64,000 bases of DNA, taken from contig JARFNK010000003.1 in NCBI GenBank assembly GCA_029167225.1, forward strand, positions 62,001 to 126,000, written 5' to 3'. This document shows positions 8,728 through 16,160 of the stretch, one piece after another (position 1 is the stretch's first letter; every line of letters starts with the position of its first letter). The translations under genes and the position numbers were made by a program. Source of the DNA: Sphingobium arseniciresistens. Its GTDB lineage: Bacteria; Pseudomonadota; Alphaproteobacteria; Sphingomonadales; Sphingomonadaceae. A model generated the notes under the pieces. The model was not told the DNA's origin. It worked only from the letters and a program-made list of their open reading frames with translations, and did no database searches.

Positions 8728-10674
8728 ATGGATTTTCGTGAAACGCAGGAAGTGAGTGAGCAGAACGTGGCTACGACGATTGAAGATGTGCTGGAGGCGG
8801 TCGCCGCCGCTCCCGCGAAAGCCGCTGCGAGCGCCGCCAAGGCTGCTGCGGCGCCCCTCGCGTCCAACGCCGTGCTGGAGCGCCGCTTCGCCGTGGCCAC
8901 GGACGCATCGCGCGACGCGCTGCTCACCGATTTCGGCAAGGAGACGCTGCAGGACCGCTATCTGCTGCCTGGCGAAAGCTATCAGGATCTGTTCGCCCGC
9001 GTCGCGGCCGCCTATGCCGACGATCAGGCGCACGCCCAGCGCATCTATGACTATATCAGCCGCCTGTGGTTCATGCCGGCAACGCCCGTGCTGTCGAACG
9101 GCGGCACCGGCCGGGGCCTGCCGATCTCCTGCTATCTGAACTCGGTTTCCGACAGTCTGGAAGGGATCGTCGCGACGTGGAACGAGAATGTCTGGCTGGC
9201 CTCGCGCGGCGGCGGCATCGGCACCTATTGGGGCAATGTGCGTGGCATTGGCGAGCCGGTCGGCCTCAACGGCAAGACCAGCGGCATCATCCCCTTCGTG
9301 CGGGTGATGGACAGCCTGACCCTCGCGATCAGCCAGGGGTCGCTGCGCCGTGGTTCGGCCGCCTGCTATCTCGACGTCTCCCATCCGGAGATCGAGGAGT
9401 TCCTTGAGATCCGCAAGACCTCGGGCGATTTCAACCGCAAGGCGCTGAACCTGCACCATGGCGTGCTGCTGACCGACGAGTTCATGGAAGCGGTGCGCGA
9501 CGGCACGGATTTCCACCTGCGCAGCCCCAAGGACCAGTCGATCCGCGGCACGGTGAACGCGCGCGCACTGTTCCAGAAGCTGGTCGAGGTACGCCTGGCC
9601 ACCGGCGAGCCCTATATCGTCTTCAACGACACCGTGAACCGCACGATGCCCAAGCATCATCGCGACCTGGGCTTCAAGGTTTCGACCTCCAATCTCTGCT
9701 CGGAAATCACGCTGCCCACCGGTGTCGATCATCTCGGCAACGACCGCACGGCGGTCTGCTGCCTGTCCTCGCTGAACCTGGAAACCTGGGATCAGTGGAA
9801 CGGCGAGAAGCAGTTCATCGAGGATGTCATGCGCTTCCTCGACAATGTGCTGCAGGACTATATCGACCGCGCGCCCGACGAGATGGCCCGCGCGAAATAC
9901 AGCGCCAGCCGCGAGCGTTCGGTTGGCCTCGGTGTCATGGGCTATCACAGCTTCCTGCAGGCGCGCCTCATCCCGTTCGAGAGCGCGATGGCGAAGAGCT
10001 GGAACCTCAAGATGTTCAAGCACATCAACACGCAGGTGAACGAAGCCTCGATGATGCTGGCGCATGAGCGCGGGCCGTGCCCGGACGCCGCCGACATGGG
10101 CGTGATGGAACGGTTCAGCTGCAAGATGGCGATCGCGCCCACCGCGTCCATTTCCATCATCTGCGGCGGCACCTCGGCCTGCATCGAGCCGATCCCGGCC
10201 AATATCTATACGCACAAGACGCTGTCCGGCAGCTTCTCGATCAAGAACCCCTATCTGGAAAAGCTGCTGATCGAGAAGTCGAAGGACAGCACCAATGTCT
10301 GGAACTCGATCCTGGAAAATGGCGGTTCGGTCCAGCATCTCGAATTCCTGAGCCAGGAAGAGAAGGATGCGTTCAAGACCAGCTTCGAGATCGACCAGCG
10401 CTGGCTGCTGGAGCTCGCCGCCGACCGCACGCCCTATATCGACCAGGCGCAGTCGCTGAACCTGTTCATCCCCGCCGACGTCGAGAAGTGGGATCTGCTG
10501 ATGCTCCACTTCCGCGCCTGGGAGCTGGGCGTGAAATCGCTCTATTATCTCCGCTCCAAGTCCGTGCAGCGCGCGGGCTTTGCGGGCGGCGTCGAGGCGG
10601 ACAACACCAGCGAGGCGCCGAAGTTCGAAATCGGTGAGAGCACCGACTATGACGAATGCCTTGCCTGTCAGTGA
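8728..10674 (+). CDS. nrdA: Ribonucleotide reductase class I, alpha (catalytic) subunit
   Basis: The cytoplasmic enzyme reduces ribonucleoside diphosphates to deoxyribonucleotides using the radical of NrdB. The 648-residue protein has the redox cysteine in PISCYLN (Cys135), the catalytic N-x-C-x-E motif (Asn322, Cys324, Glu326), the second redox cysteine in AVCCLSSLN, and a C-terminal CLACQ thiol pair for re-reduction. I chose ATG 8728, preceded by GGGGA; the frame opens at 8635 but the extra 31 residues look non-coding. The N-terminus is an Ala-rich segment leading straight into the reductase core, with no ATP-cone that I can see, so classical dATP shut-off through an ATP-cone should be absent. 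nrdB follows after an intervening opposite-strand gene. Confidence 0.96.
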   Translation: MDFRETQEVSEQNVATTIEDVLEAVAAAPAKAAASAAKAAAAPLASNAVLERRFAVATDASRDALLTDFGKETLQDRYLLPGESYQDLFARVAAAYADDQAHAQRIYDYISRLWFMPATPVLSNGGTGRGLPISCYLNSVSDSLEGIVATWNENVWLASRGGGIGTYWGNVRGIGEPVGLNGKTSGIIPFVRVMDSLTLAISQGSLRRGSAACYLDVSHPEIEEFLEIRKTSGDFNRKALNLHHGVLLTDEFMEAVRDGTDFHLRSPKDQSIRGTVNARALFQKLVEVRLATGEPYIVFNDTVNRTMPKHHRDLGFKVSTSNLCSEITLPTGVDHLGNDRTAVCCLSSLNLETWDQWNGEKQFIEDVMRFLDNVLQDYIDRAPDEMARAKYSASRERSVGLGVMGYHSFLQARLIPFESAMAKSWNLKMFKHINTQVNEASMMLAHERGPCPDAADMGVMERFSCKMAIAPTASISIICGGTSACIEPIPANIYTHKTLSGSFSIKNPYLEKLLIEKSKDSTNVWNSILENGGSVQHLEFLSQEEKDAFKTSFEIDQRWLLELAADRTPYIDQAQSLNLFIPADVEKWDLLMLHFRAWELGVKSLYYLRSKSVQRAGFAGGVEADNTSEAPKFEIGESTDYDECLACQ

Positions 10675-10726
10675 GGCCTTTGCACGGCATGTTGGCGCGG
10701 CAGATGATGCCGCCGCGCCGCCTGCC

Positions 10727-10972
10727 TTATTTTTCCTCTTCGAAAAGAACGGCGTTTGCGCCGGTCGCGCTCAATCGCACCGTGCCGTCATTCTCGACGT
10801 CGGCGATCAGCCCTTGGGAGATATAATGGTGATGCCCCTTGTGGGATCCTTCTCCGCTGTCCTTCTTGGTCAGCTTGATACGATCTCCGTCGACATGGTC
10901 GACGGTGCCCACATGCACGCCGTCCGCGCCGATGATTTCGGCATGTTCCTTGATGCTGCTCAGATCAACCAT
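10727..10972 (-). CDS. DUF2171 domain protein
   Basis: An 81-residue protein with the DUF2171 pattern: MVDLSSIKEHAEIIGADGVH-GTVD, a central basic stretch, then an HHHYI-like segment and a conserved ending around GLIADVENDGTV. The start at 10972 is preceded by AGGAGC. It is encoded against nrdA and nrdB and fills most of the gap between them. A GCAAC-N16-CGTT element on its own strand (11031 to 11007) differs from the sigma-EcfG consensus by one base and would give a leader of roughly 30 bases, so stress induction is likely. The molecular function is unknown; DUF2171 proteins are small and probably soluble. Confidence 0.85.
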   Translation of the reverse strand: MVDLSSIKEHAEIIGADGVHVGTVDHVDGDRIKLTKKDSGEGSHKGHHHYISQGLIADVENDGTVRLSATGANAVLFEEEK

Positions 10973-11006
10973 GATATTGCTCCTGTGCCGGGGGTGGCGG
11001 GTCATC

Positions 11007-11031
11007 AACGCCCCGCCCACGCACAGGTTGC
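11007..11031 (-). promoter_or_regulatory. Near-consensus sigma-EcfG promoter of the DUF2171 gene
   Basis: On the minus strand, GCAAC (11031-11027) is followed after exactly 16 bases by CGTT (11010-11007). The consensus is GGAAC-N16-CGTT, so only the second base differs. It lies about 35 bases upstream of the start at 10972. Confidence 0.5.
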
Positions 11032-11059
11032 GCTCACCCATTAAAGCGGAGCCCGTCCC

Positions 11060-12112
11060 ATGCCTCTTCTCCAAGCCTCCAAGCAGTACAAGCCCTTCGA
11101 ATATCCCTGGGCCTATGAGTTCTGGAAGCGCCAGCAGCAGCTGCACTGGCTGCCCGAAGAAGTGCCGCTCGGCGAGGATTGCCGTGACTGGGCGCAGAAG
11201 CTGTCCGACCATGAGCGCAACCTGCTGACCCAGATCTTCCGCTTCTTCACCCAGGCGGACGTGGAAGTGCAGGATTGCTACCACGAGAAATATGGCCGCG
11301 TGTTCAAGCCGACCGAGGTAAAGATGATGCTGACCGCGTTCAGCAACATGGAAACGGTCCACATCGCCGCCTATTCGCACCTGCTCGACACCATCGGCAT
11401 GCCCGAGAGCGAATACAGCGCCTTCATGCAGTATAAGGAGATGAAGGACAAACACGACTATTTGCAGCAGTTCGGCGTCGATACGGACGAGGATATCGCC
11501 CGCACCCTCGCCATGTTCGGCGGCTTTACCGAAGGGCTGCAGCTCTTCGCCAGCTTCGCCATGCTCATGAACTTCCCGCGCTTCAACAAGATGAAGGGCA
11601 TGGGGCAGATCGTCACCTGGTCCGTCCGCGACGAGACCCTGCATTGCGAGGGCATCATCAAGCTGTTCCACGCCTTCTGCGCTGAACGCCAGTGCCTGAC
11701 CCCGGCGGTGAAGGACGACATCATGGACATGTGCCAGAAGACGGTGCGGATCGAGGATGCGTTCATCGACCTGGTGTTCGAAATGGGGCCGGTGCCCGGC
11801 ATGACGCCCAAGGACATCAAGCGCTATGTCCGCTACATCGCCGACTGGCGGCTGGGCCAGCTGGGCCTCAAGCCCATCTACATGATCGAGGATCACCCAC
11901 TGCCCTGGCTCGCCCCGCTGCTGAACGGCGTGGAACACGCGAACTTCTTCGAGACCCGCGCGACCGAATATTCAAAGGGCGCAACGCGGGGCAACTGGAA
12001 CGACGTGTGGGACAGCTTCGACCGCCGCAAGAAGCTCAAGGCCAATGACAGCGTCAGCACAGACGAGGGCGACGCGGATATGTTCAAGGCGGCGGGGATC
12101 GCCGCGGAGTAA
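11060..12112 (+). CDS. nrdB: Ribonucleotide reductase class I, beta (radical) subunit
   Basis: NrdB houses the diiron centre and the tyrosyl radical that starts catalysis in NrdA. The 350-residue protein shows the diiron ligand motif E-x-x-H (Glu98, His101) in FSNMETVHIAAYSHLL, and Tyr105 sits at the position of the radical tyrosine. Later ligands lie in SVRDETLHCEG. The start follows AGCGGAGCCCGTCCC. As in NrdA, there is no ATP-cone domain at the N-terminus. nrdA ends 385 bases upstream on the same strand; the two are separated by the opposite-strand DUF2171 gene, so nrdB either has its own promoter there or is read through it. Confidence 0.96.
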   Translation: MPLLQASKQYKPFEYPWAYEFWKRQQQLHWLPEEVPLGEDCRDWAQKLSDHERNLLTQIFRFFTQADVEVQDCYHEKYGRVFKPTEVKMMLTAFSNMETVHIAAYSHLLDTIGMPESEYSAFMQYKEMKDKHDYLQQFGVDTDEDIARTLAMFGGFTEGLQLFASFAMLMNFPRFNKMKGMGQIVTWSVRDETLHCEGIIKLFHAFCAERQCLTPAVKDDIMDMCQKTVRIEDAFIDLVFEMGPVPGMTPKDIKRYVRYIADWRLGQLGLKPIYMIEDHPLPWLAPLLNGVEHANFFETRATEYSKGATRGNWNDVWDSFDRRKKLKANDSVSTDEGDADMFKAAGIAAE

Positions 12113-12138
12113 GTCGTTAGTGCAATAGCTTTCAGACC

Positions 12139-12180
12139 GGCAAGGGGGGGATGGATCGTGGATCCATCCCCCCCTTTGCC
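12139..12180 (+). terminator. Strong hairpin downstream of nrdB
   Basis: A stem of about 19 base pairs: GGCAAGGGGGGGATGGATC (12139-12157) pairs with the complementary run at 12161-12180, with a 3-base loop and one bulged base. It starts 27 bases after the nrdB stop. No T-run follows, so it may act as a stability element or with Rho rather than as a classical intrinsic terminator. Confidence 0.6.
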
Positions 12181-12271
12181 ACGCGCGCTGCCTTGTTGTT
12201 TTCCGTTCATGCAACATTCCGACACGCTGTGATGTTGTTGCTCCCAGATCAAAACCATAATGGAGCAAACA

Positions 12272-12838
12272 ATGTCGTTCACCATCAAGGGCGCAATCGC
12301 CGCCTTCTCTCTGGGGGCCATGATGCTCACCGCCGTTCCGGCCTCTGCCGATCCGGGCCATGGGCGGGGCAATGGGCATGGCCGCGACCGGGACGATCGT
12401 GGCGGCAACCGGGGCGACGATCGTGGAGACAGGGGCCATGGCCGCTATGACGAGCGCCACGGCGGCAAGCATTGGGATCGCGACGATCGTGGCCCGCGCG
12501 GCGGCTATGGTCGCCCCGGCCGTGTCGTCTACAATTATGACTGGAACCGGCCGGATCCGCGCTATGGCCGCTACTACCGGCCCGACCGCTATTACCGCGC
12601 GGGTTATGCGCCGATCCGCGTGACGCGCCAGACGCGCATCTATCGCGGCTATGACGATCGCTATTATTGCCGCCGGTCGGATGGCACGACGGGCCTCATC
12701 ATCGGTGCCGCGCTGGGCGGCCTGCTGGGCAGCGAGCTGGATCGCGGCCGGTCCAACACGGCGGGCATCCTGATCGGCGCGGGTGCCGGCGGCCTGCTGG
12801 GCCGGGAGATCGACCGCGGCAATCTCAACTGCCGCTAA
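12272..12838 (+). CDS. Exported glycine-zipper protein with an Arg/Asp/Gly/Tyr-rich central region
   Basis: About 188 residues. It has a signal peptide (FTIKGAIAAFSLGAMMLTAVPASA), then a low-complexity region of repeated DDRG, GHGR and RYYRPDRYYR units, and ends with two glycine-zipper segments (GLIIGAALGGLLGSELDRG and ILIGAGAGGLLGREIDRG). Glycine-zipper 2TM proteins are found in the cell envelope; the Arg/Tyr-rich part resembles RcnB-type periplasmic proteins. I chose ATG 12272 because GGAG lies 7 bases upstream; the ATG at 12260 overlaps that ribosome site. It stands alone between two hairpin-containing gaps. The role is probably envelope maintenance, but the function is not established. 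Confidence 0.82.
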   Translation: MSFTIKGAIAAFSLGAMMLTAVPASADPGHGRGNGHGRDRDDRGGNRGDDRGDRGHGRYDERHGGKHWDRDDRGPRGGYGRPGRVVYNYDWNRPDPRYGRYYRPDRYYRAGYAPIRVTRQTRIYRGYDDRYYCRRSDGTTGLIIGAALGGLLGSELDRGRSNTAGILIGAGAGGLLGREIDRGNLNCR

Positions 12839-12949
12839 GCAGATGATGGAGAGGGGAGGGCTCGTCTCTCCCCCACTCCCCTGGGACAATATGTGCCATT
12901 GAATCCCGCTGGCCGTGCCCGACATAGGCGCCAGCCAAGGAGGGCTCCG

Positions 12950-13387
12950 ATGGAACAAGCAGATGATATCCGCCCCGCAGAGGACGCGATCCGGGGGCGC
13001 AGGCCGCTCTCCCCGATCGAAACGGGCGTCTTTGGCCGATGCCCGCGCTGCGGGCAGGGACATATCTTCGCGGGATTCCTGACCGTGCGCGATCATTGCG
13101 AATGTTGCGGGCTCAGCTATGATTTCGCCGATCCCGCCGATGGGCCGGCCGTGTTCGTCCAGCTCTTCGCCTGCGTGCCCGGCGTCATTTTCATCCTGAT
13201 GCTGGAAATTCTCGTGAGCCCGCCCCTATGGGTGCATCTGCTCGTCGGCGCGCCGGTGCTGGTGCTCACCACGCTGTTGCCACTGCGCCCGATCAAGGGA
13301 TGGCTCATCGCCGCCCAATATGTGAACAATGCGCAGGAGGCCGGGACCGGCAGGCTGTGGGACCAGCTCCACGGCAAGGACGGCTGA
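12950..13387 (+). CDS. DUF983 family membrane protein with zinc ribbon
   Basis: A 145-residue protein with a zinc-ribbon-like pair of motifs, CPRCGQGHIF and CECCGLSYDF, followed by two hydrophobic segments (about residues 68-90 and 94-112). This is the DUF983 arrangement found mainly in Alphaproteobacteria. Members sit in the inner membrane and in some genomes lie beside cytochrome oxidase assembly genes; that context is absent here. The start at 12950 has AAGGAGGG upstream; the frame extends to 12893 without a ribosome site. The function is unknown. Confidence 0.86.
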   Translation: MEQADDIRPAEDAIRGRRPLSPIETGVFGRCPRCGQGHIFAGFLTVRDHCECCGLSYDFADPADGPAVFVQLFACVPGVIFILMLEILVSPPLWVHLLVGAPVLVLTTLLPLRPIKGWLIAAQYVNNAQEAGTGRLWDQLHGKDG

Positions 13388-13467
13388 CCCAAGGCAAGGT
13401 CAAGCGAGGCGGGAAAAGCCTGGGCCTACGCTGCGGAGCCCACATCTACCGCTTGCCCGTCCGCCCC

Positions 13468-13806
13468 TTACTCGTCATCCTCGCTGTCGGTGTCGCCATA
13501 ATAGTCTTCCTCGTCGTCCATCGAGGGTTCGCCGGCGAAGGCGCCGAAATCGATGCGGCCGCTGCGGTCCATCGCATTCATCTTCTCGACGAGGTCTTCG
13601 GTATCGTCGGGCAGCAACTTCGTGGGATCGGAATGCCCGCCGCGCTCGCTGTCCTCCGACAATCCGGTGCGACCTGCGAGCGCATCGGCCGCGACATCCT
13701 GCGCCTGCGTGCCTGCTTCGCTCTGTTCCGCATTTTCGGTTTCCGGAGCGAGCGCGTCCGGCGCAGTGTCGCGATCATCGATGCGGGGCGTGCGGTCGGT
13801 CATCAT
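13468..13806 (-). CDS. Small acidic hypothetical protein under a sigma-EcfG-type promoter
   Basis: A strongly acidic, soluble protein of 112 residues beginning MMTDRTPRIDDRD and ending in an Asp/Glu-rich tail (EEDYYGDTDSEDDE). It has no signal peptide or membrane segment, and I do not recognise a family. The double ATG at 13806/13803 has AAGGAT upstream; the open frame runs further to 14259 but overlaps btaB there and is not coding. An exact GGAAC-N16-CGTT lies on its strand at 13901-13877, about 70 bases upstream, so it should belong to the general stress regulon. The composition suggests an intrinsically disordered protein. Confidence 0.75.
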   Translation of the reverse strand: MMTDRTPRIDDRDTAPDALAPETENAEQSEAGTQAQDVAADALAGRTGLSEDSERGGHSDPTKLLPDDTEDLVEKMNAMDRSGRIDFGAFAGEPSMDDEEDYYGDTDSEDDE

Positions 13807-13876
13807 GGCGATCCTTTGCTGGGTGGCGCGCCGATCGACCCGAAGGGGGGCACAGGCGACCGGCGCGCGCAAGGTC

Positions 13877-13901
13877 AACGGACCATGTGCGTGGGAGTTC
13901 C
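13877..13901 (-). promoter_or_regulatory. Exact sigma-EcfG promoter upstream of the acidic protein gene
   Basis: Minus strand: GGAAC (13901-13897), 16 bases, CGTT (13880-13877). This is an exact match to the promoter recognised by EcfG in sphingomonads and rhizobia, and has the same 16-base spacing as the copy in front of ecfG in this window. Transcription would start near 13870 and reach the ATG at 13806. Confidence 0.75.
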
Positions 13902-13997
13902 GCCGCTCCGAAGCGATCGTGCCCGAAACGGCTGAAAGGTGGAGGATGTGCGTTCGGCAGATTGCTGGTCGCGGAGGCTTGCCGAACACCGGCGGAT

Positions 13998-14696
13998 CTA
14001 TTCGCGCCGTTCCAGCACGGCGCTCCAGGCATAGCCGCGCAGCAAAGGTGTGAAGCGCGGGGTCAGCCGGTGGCGATCGGCCACTTCCTCCGCCACCGCC
14101 TTCAGCGCGCCGCGCGGCGACACGTCGAACTTCGCGAGCCAGGCGAACAGCGCCGCGCGAAAGGGGGCGGGCAGGCGCTCCTGCTGGCCGAAATCGACGA
14201 TGTGGAGCGATCCGCCCGGCGCCAGCAGGCCTGCCGCCATGTCCAGCGCCATTTCCCAAGGCGGGATCATGGAGAGGGTATAGGAGAGCATGATCCGGTC
14301 GAACCGGCCGGTGCCGAACAGTGCGCCGGGATCGAACTCCGCCGCGTCCCCCTGCGCCAGTGCGATGCGGTGGGAAAGCCCGGCGCGATCCACCTGCGTC
14401 CGCGCGGTCTCCAGCATGGCGTTGCTGATGTCGATGCCATGCAACCGCGCATCGGGCCAGCGCTTTGCGGCGCAGATCAGGTTGCGTCCGGTGCCGCAGC
14501 CGACCTCCAGCACCTGAGCGCCCTTCCCGGCATCCAGCGCGTCGATCAGCCGATCCCGGCCCAGCAGATAATATTTGCGGCTGGCGTCGTAGATATGCCG
14601 CTGGCGCGCATAGATGCGGTCCATCAGCGCGCCATGCGACGGGCTCCCGTCGCTGGCCGCGCCGATCGAGAGGCCGCTGCCTGTCCGCATGTCCAT
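13998..14696 (-). CDS. btaB: BtaB, S-adenosylmethionine-dependent N-methyltransferase of betaine lipid synthesis
   Basis: BtaB adds three methyl groups to diacylglycerylhomoserine to form the betaine lipid DGTS. The 232-residue protein has the class I SAM-binding motif VLEVGCGTGRN near residues 62-72, followed by DARLHGIDIS and a late LAPGGSLHIVDFG strand. The frame extends upstream to 14915 inside btaA, but the ATG at 14696 lies 4 bases after the btaA stop, which fits a coupled two-gene operon. Without btaA as neighbour it could only be called a class I methyltransferase; the pairing is what identifies it. Confidence 0.88.
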   Translation of the reverse strand: MDMRTGSGLSIGAASDGSPSHGALMDRIYARQRHIYDASRKYYLLGRDRLIDALDAGKGAQVLEVGCGTGRNLICAAKRWPDARLHGIDISNAMLETARTQVDRAGLSHRIALAQGDAAEFDPGALFGTGRFDRIMLSYTLSMIPPWEMALDMAAGLLAPGGSLHIVDFGQQERLPAPFRAALFAWLAKFDVSPRGALKAVAEEVADRHRLTPRFTPLLRGYAWSAVLERRE

Positions 14697-14700
14697 CCGC

Positions 14701-15954
14701 CTACCAGCCGTCCTTGAGCACATAGAGATGGACACCGCCATAAATGGCCGAGCGGTCGCGCCGGGTATAGTCGGCGGACTGCTCCGCCCGGTAGTCCCAG
14801 GCGCCGAGCAGGCGGTCGTTGACCCGGCCGGGCAGCAGGCTGGGGCCAGCGGCGGTGCGGAAGACGACACGGGCGCCGGCGCGCGCGGTGCGGGTGATCT
14901 GCGTCCACAGGTCATTGAGCTGCGCGTCGCTCATCCAGTCCTGCGCGTCGAGCAGCACATAACGGTCGAAGCTGCCCGGCGCGGCGCTGCGCAGATGCTC
15001 GGTGAAGTTGCGGTGGAGCACGCTCACCCGGTTCACCCGGTCGGCGACCGCGCTGTGATTTTCCGCCTGCAGATAGGGCGGCAACGAGGCGAGCGGCGCT
15101 TCGCCATAGCCGCGTCCGAACGCCTGCCAGGCGAAATAATTGCCGCGAATGTCGAAATCGCAGGCGAGCTTTTCCAGCCGCTGCTTCAGCACGCCGGCCA
15201 TGTCCTGCTTGTCGCCCTCGCACAGCGCGTCGAACTGGGCGGGCGGGATGCCGAGGCCGAACAGTGAAGCGGGCTGCGTCGTGAGCCAGCGCACCAGCTT
15301 CTTCTCGAAGATCGGCGCAAGGCGCGTCTCGAAGATCTGCCGCTGCTCGTCGATGCTGTTGGCCGCCAGCAATTCGCGCGGATCGACCTTGTAGAGGCGG
15401 GCGATCAGATGTGCGCCGCCGATGAACTTGCCGAGCAGGCCGTTGGTGTAGAAATTGCGGGAAAAAGCCCCGATCCGGCGACGTCCGGTCAGGTCGCGCC
15501 CTTCCCAGTAGCGGCGGCTGACCTCGTCCAGATGCGGGCGGACATGCGCGCGATAGGCGGCGATATTCTCGCTTTGGCCGGACTGGGCGAAGAAACGGTG
15601 GAAATCGGCGTGGGTGGGCAGGTGCCGCGCCGCCGTCAGCTTCAGCCGGTTCAGCGCGACATGGGCGGTGTTGAGGTCCAGCGCGGTGATGGATCGCGGA
15701 TCGGCGGTGAGGTAGGAAAGGATGTTGCACCCGCCGCTGGCGATGGCGACGATGTCGCTCTGCGGCCCGATGGCGAGCGCTTCCATGTCGACCACCGGAT
15801 CTTCCCAGATCTGCGCATAGACGAGGCCGCGAAAGGCGAAGGCGAAGGCCCGGTCGAGCAGCCCGGCGGGGCTGAGCTGCTCGTGGCGGATCATCGCTTC
15901 TCCGACCTTCCTGGAGGAAGAGGATGCGCGCGAGGGGAGGAGAGGTGCGGCCAT
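14701..15954 (-). CDS. btaA: BtaA, diacylglycerol 3-amino-3-carboxypropyltransferase (betaine lipid synthesis)
   Basis: BtaA (DUF3419 family) moves the aminocarboxypropyl group of S-adenosylmethionine onto diacylglycerol, giving the homoserine head group that BtaB then methylates. Typical segments are AFAFRGLVYAQIWEDPVVDMEAL, AIASGGCNILSYL (SAM site) and ALDLNTAHVALNRLK. The product is phosphorus-free membrane lipid, classically made when phosphate runs out. The frame starts at 15954; an internal ATG at 15894 with GGAG close upstream is a good alternative start. A repeated GTCAT/GTCAC pair at 11-base spacing lies about 60-75 bases upstream (16012-16031) and looks like a Pho box. Confidence 0.9.
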   Translation of the reverse strand: MAAPLLPSRASSSSRKVGEAMIRHEQLSPAGLLDRAFAFAFRGLVYAQIWEDPVVDMEALAIGPQSDIVAIASGGCNILSYLTADPRSITALDLNTAHVALNRLKLTAARHLPTHADFHRFFAQSGQSENIAAYRAHVRPHLDEVSRRYWEGRDLTGRRRIGAFSRNFYTNGLLGKFIGGAHLIARLYKVDPRELLAANSIDEQRQIFETRLAPIFEKKLVRWLTTQPASLFGLGIPPAQFDALCEGDKQDMAGVLKQRLEKLACDFDIRGNYFAWQAFGRGYGEAPLASLPPYLQAENHSAVADRVNRVSVLHRNFTEHLRSAAPGSFDRYVLLDAQDWMSDAQLNDLWTQITRTARAGARVVFRTAAGPSLLPGRVNDRLLGAWDYRAEQSADYTRRDRSAIYGGVHLYVLKDGW

Positions 15955-16011
15955 GTCGGTTTGTCCGGTCAGCTTGTGATCCGCCTGCCCTAGCCCTCCG
16001 GGATTACGTGG

Positions 16012-16031
16012 CCGTGACCCGGCGATGACGT
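16012..16031 (-). promoter_or_regulatory. Candidate Pho box upstream of btaA
   Basis: On the minus strand CGTCAT and GGTCAC occur with GTCAT and GTCAC exactly 11 bases apart (16029-16025 and 16018-16014). The PhoB box is a direct repeat of CTGTCAT-like units with the same 11-base period. Each unit matches in its core GTCA only, so this is a moderate candidate supported mainly by the known phosphate control of btaAB. Confidence 0.4.
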
Positions 16032-16160
16032 TTTTGCGTCGTGGCGGCGCAGCGAACCGATGCCACCGGCGCCGGCGTTAACGGTGATTTAACCGCGTTA
16101 ACCCCCTTTGTGCGGGTGGCTTTAACTTTTTGTTAAGCTTTGCGGCGCGTAACGCAACAG

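Noticed and set aside
12181-12271. GCAAC-N17-TGTT as a sigma-EcfG promoter of the glycine-zipper gene
   Set aside because: Two deviations from the consensus and a different spacer; too weak next to the exact copies at 13877 and 63158.
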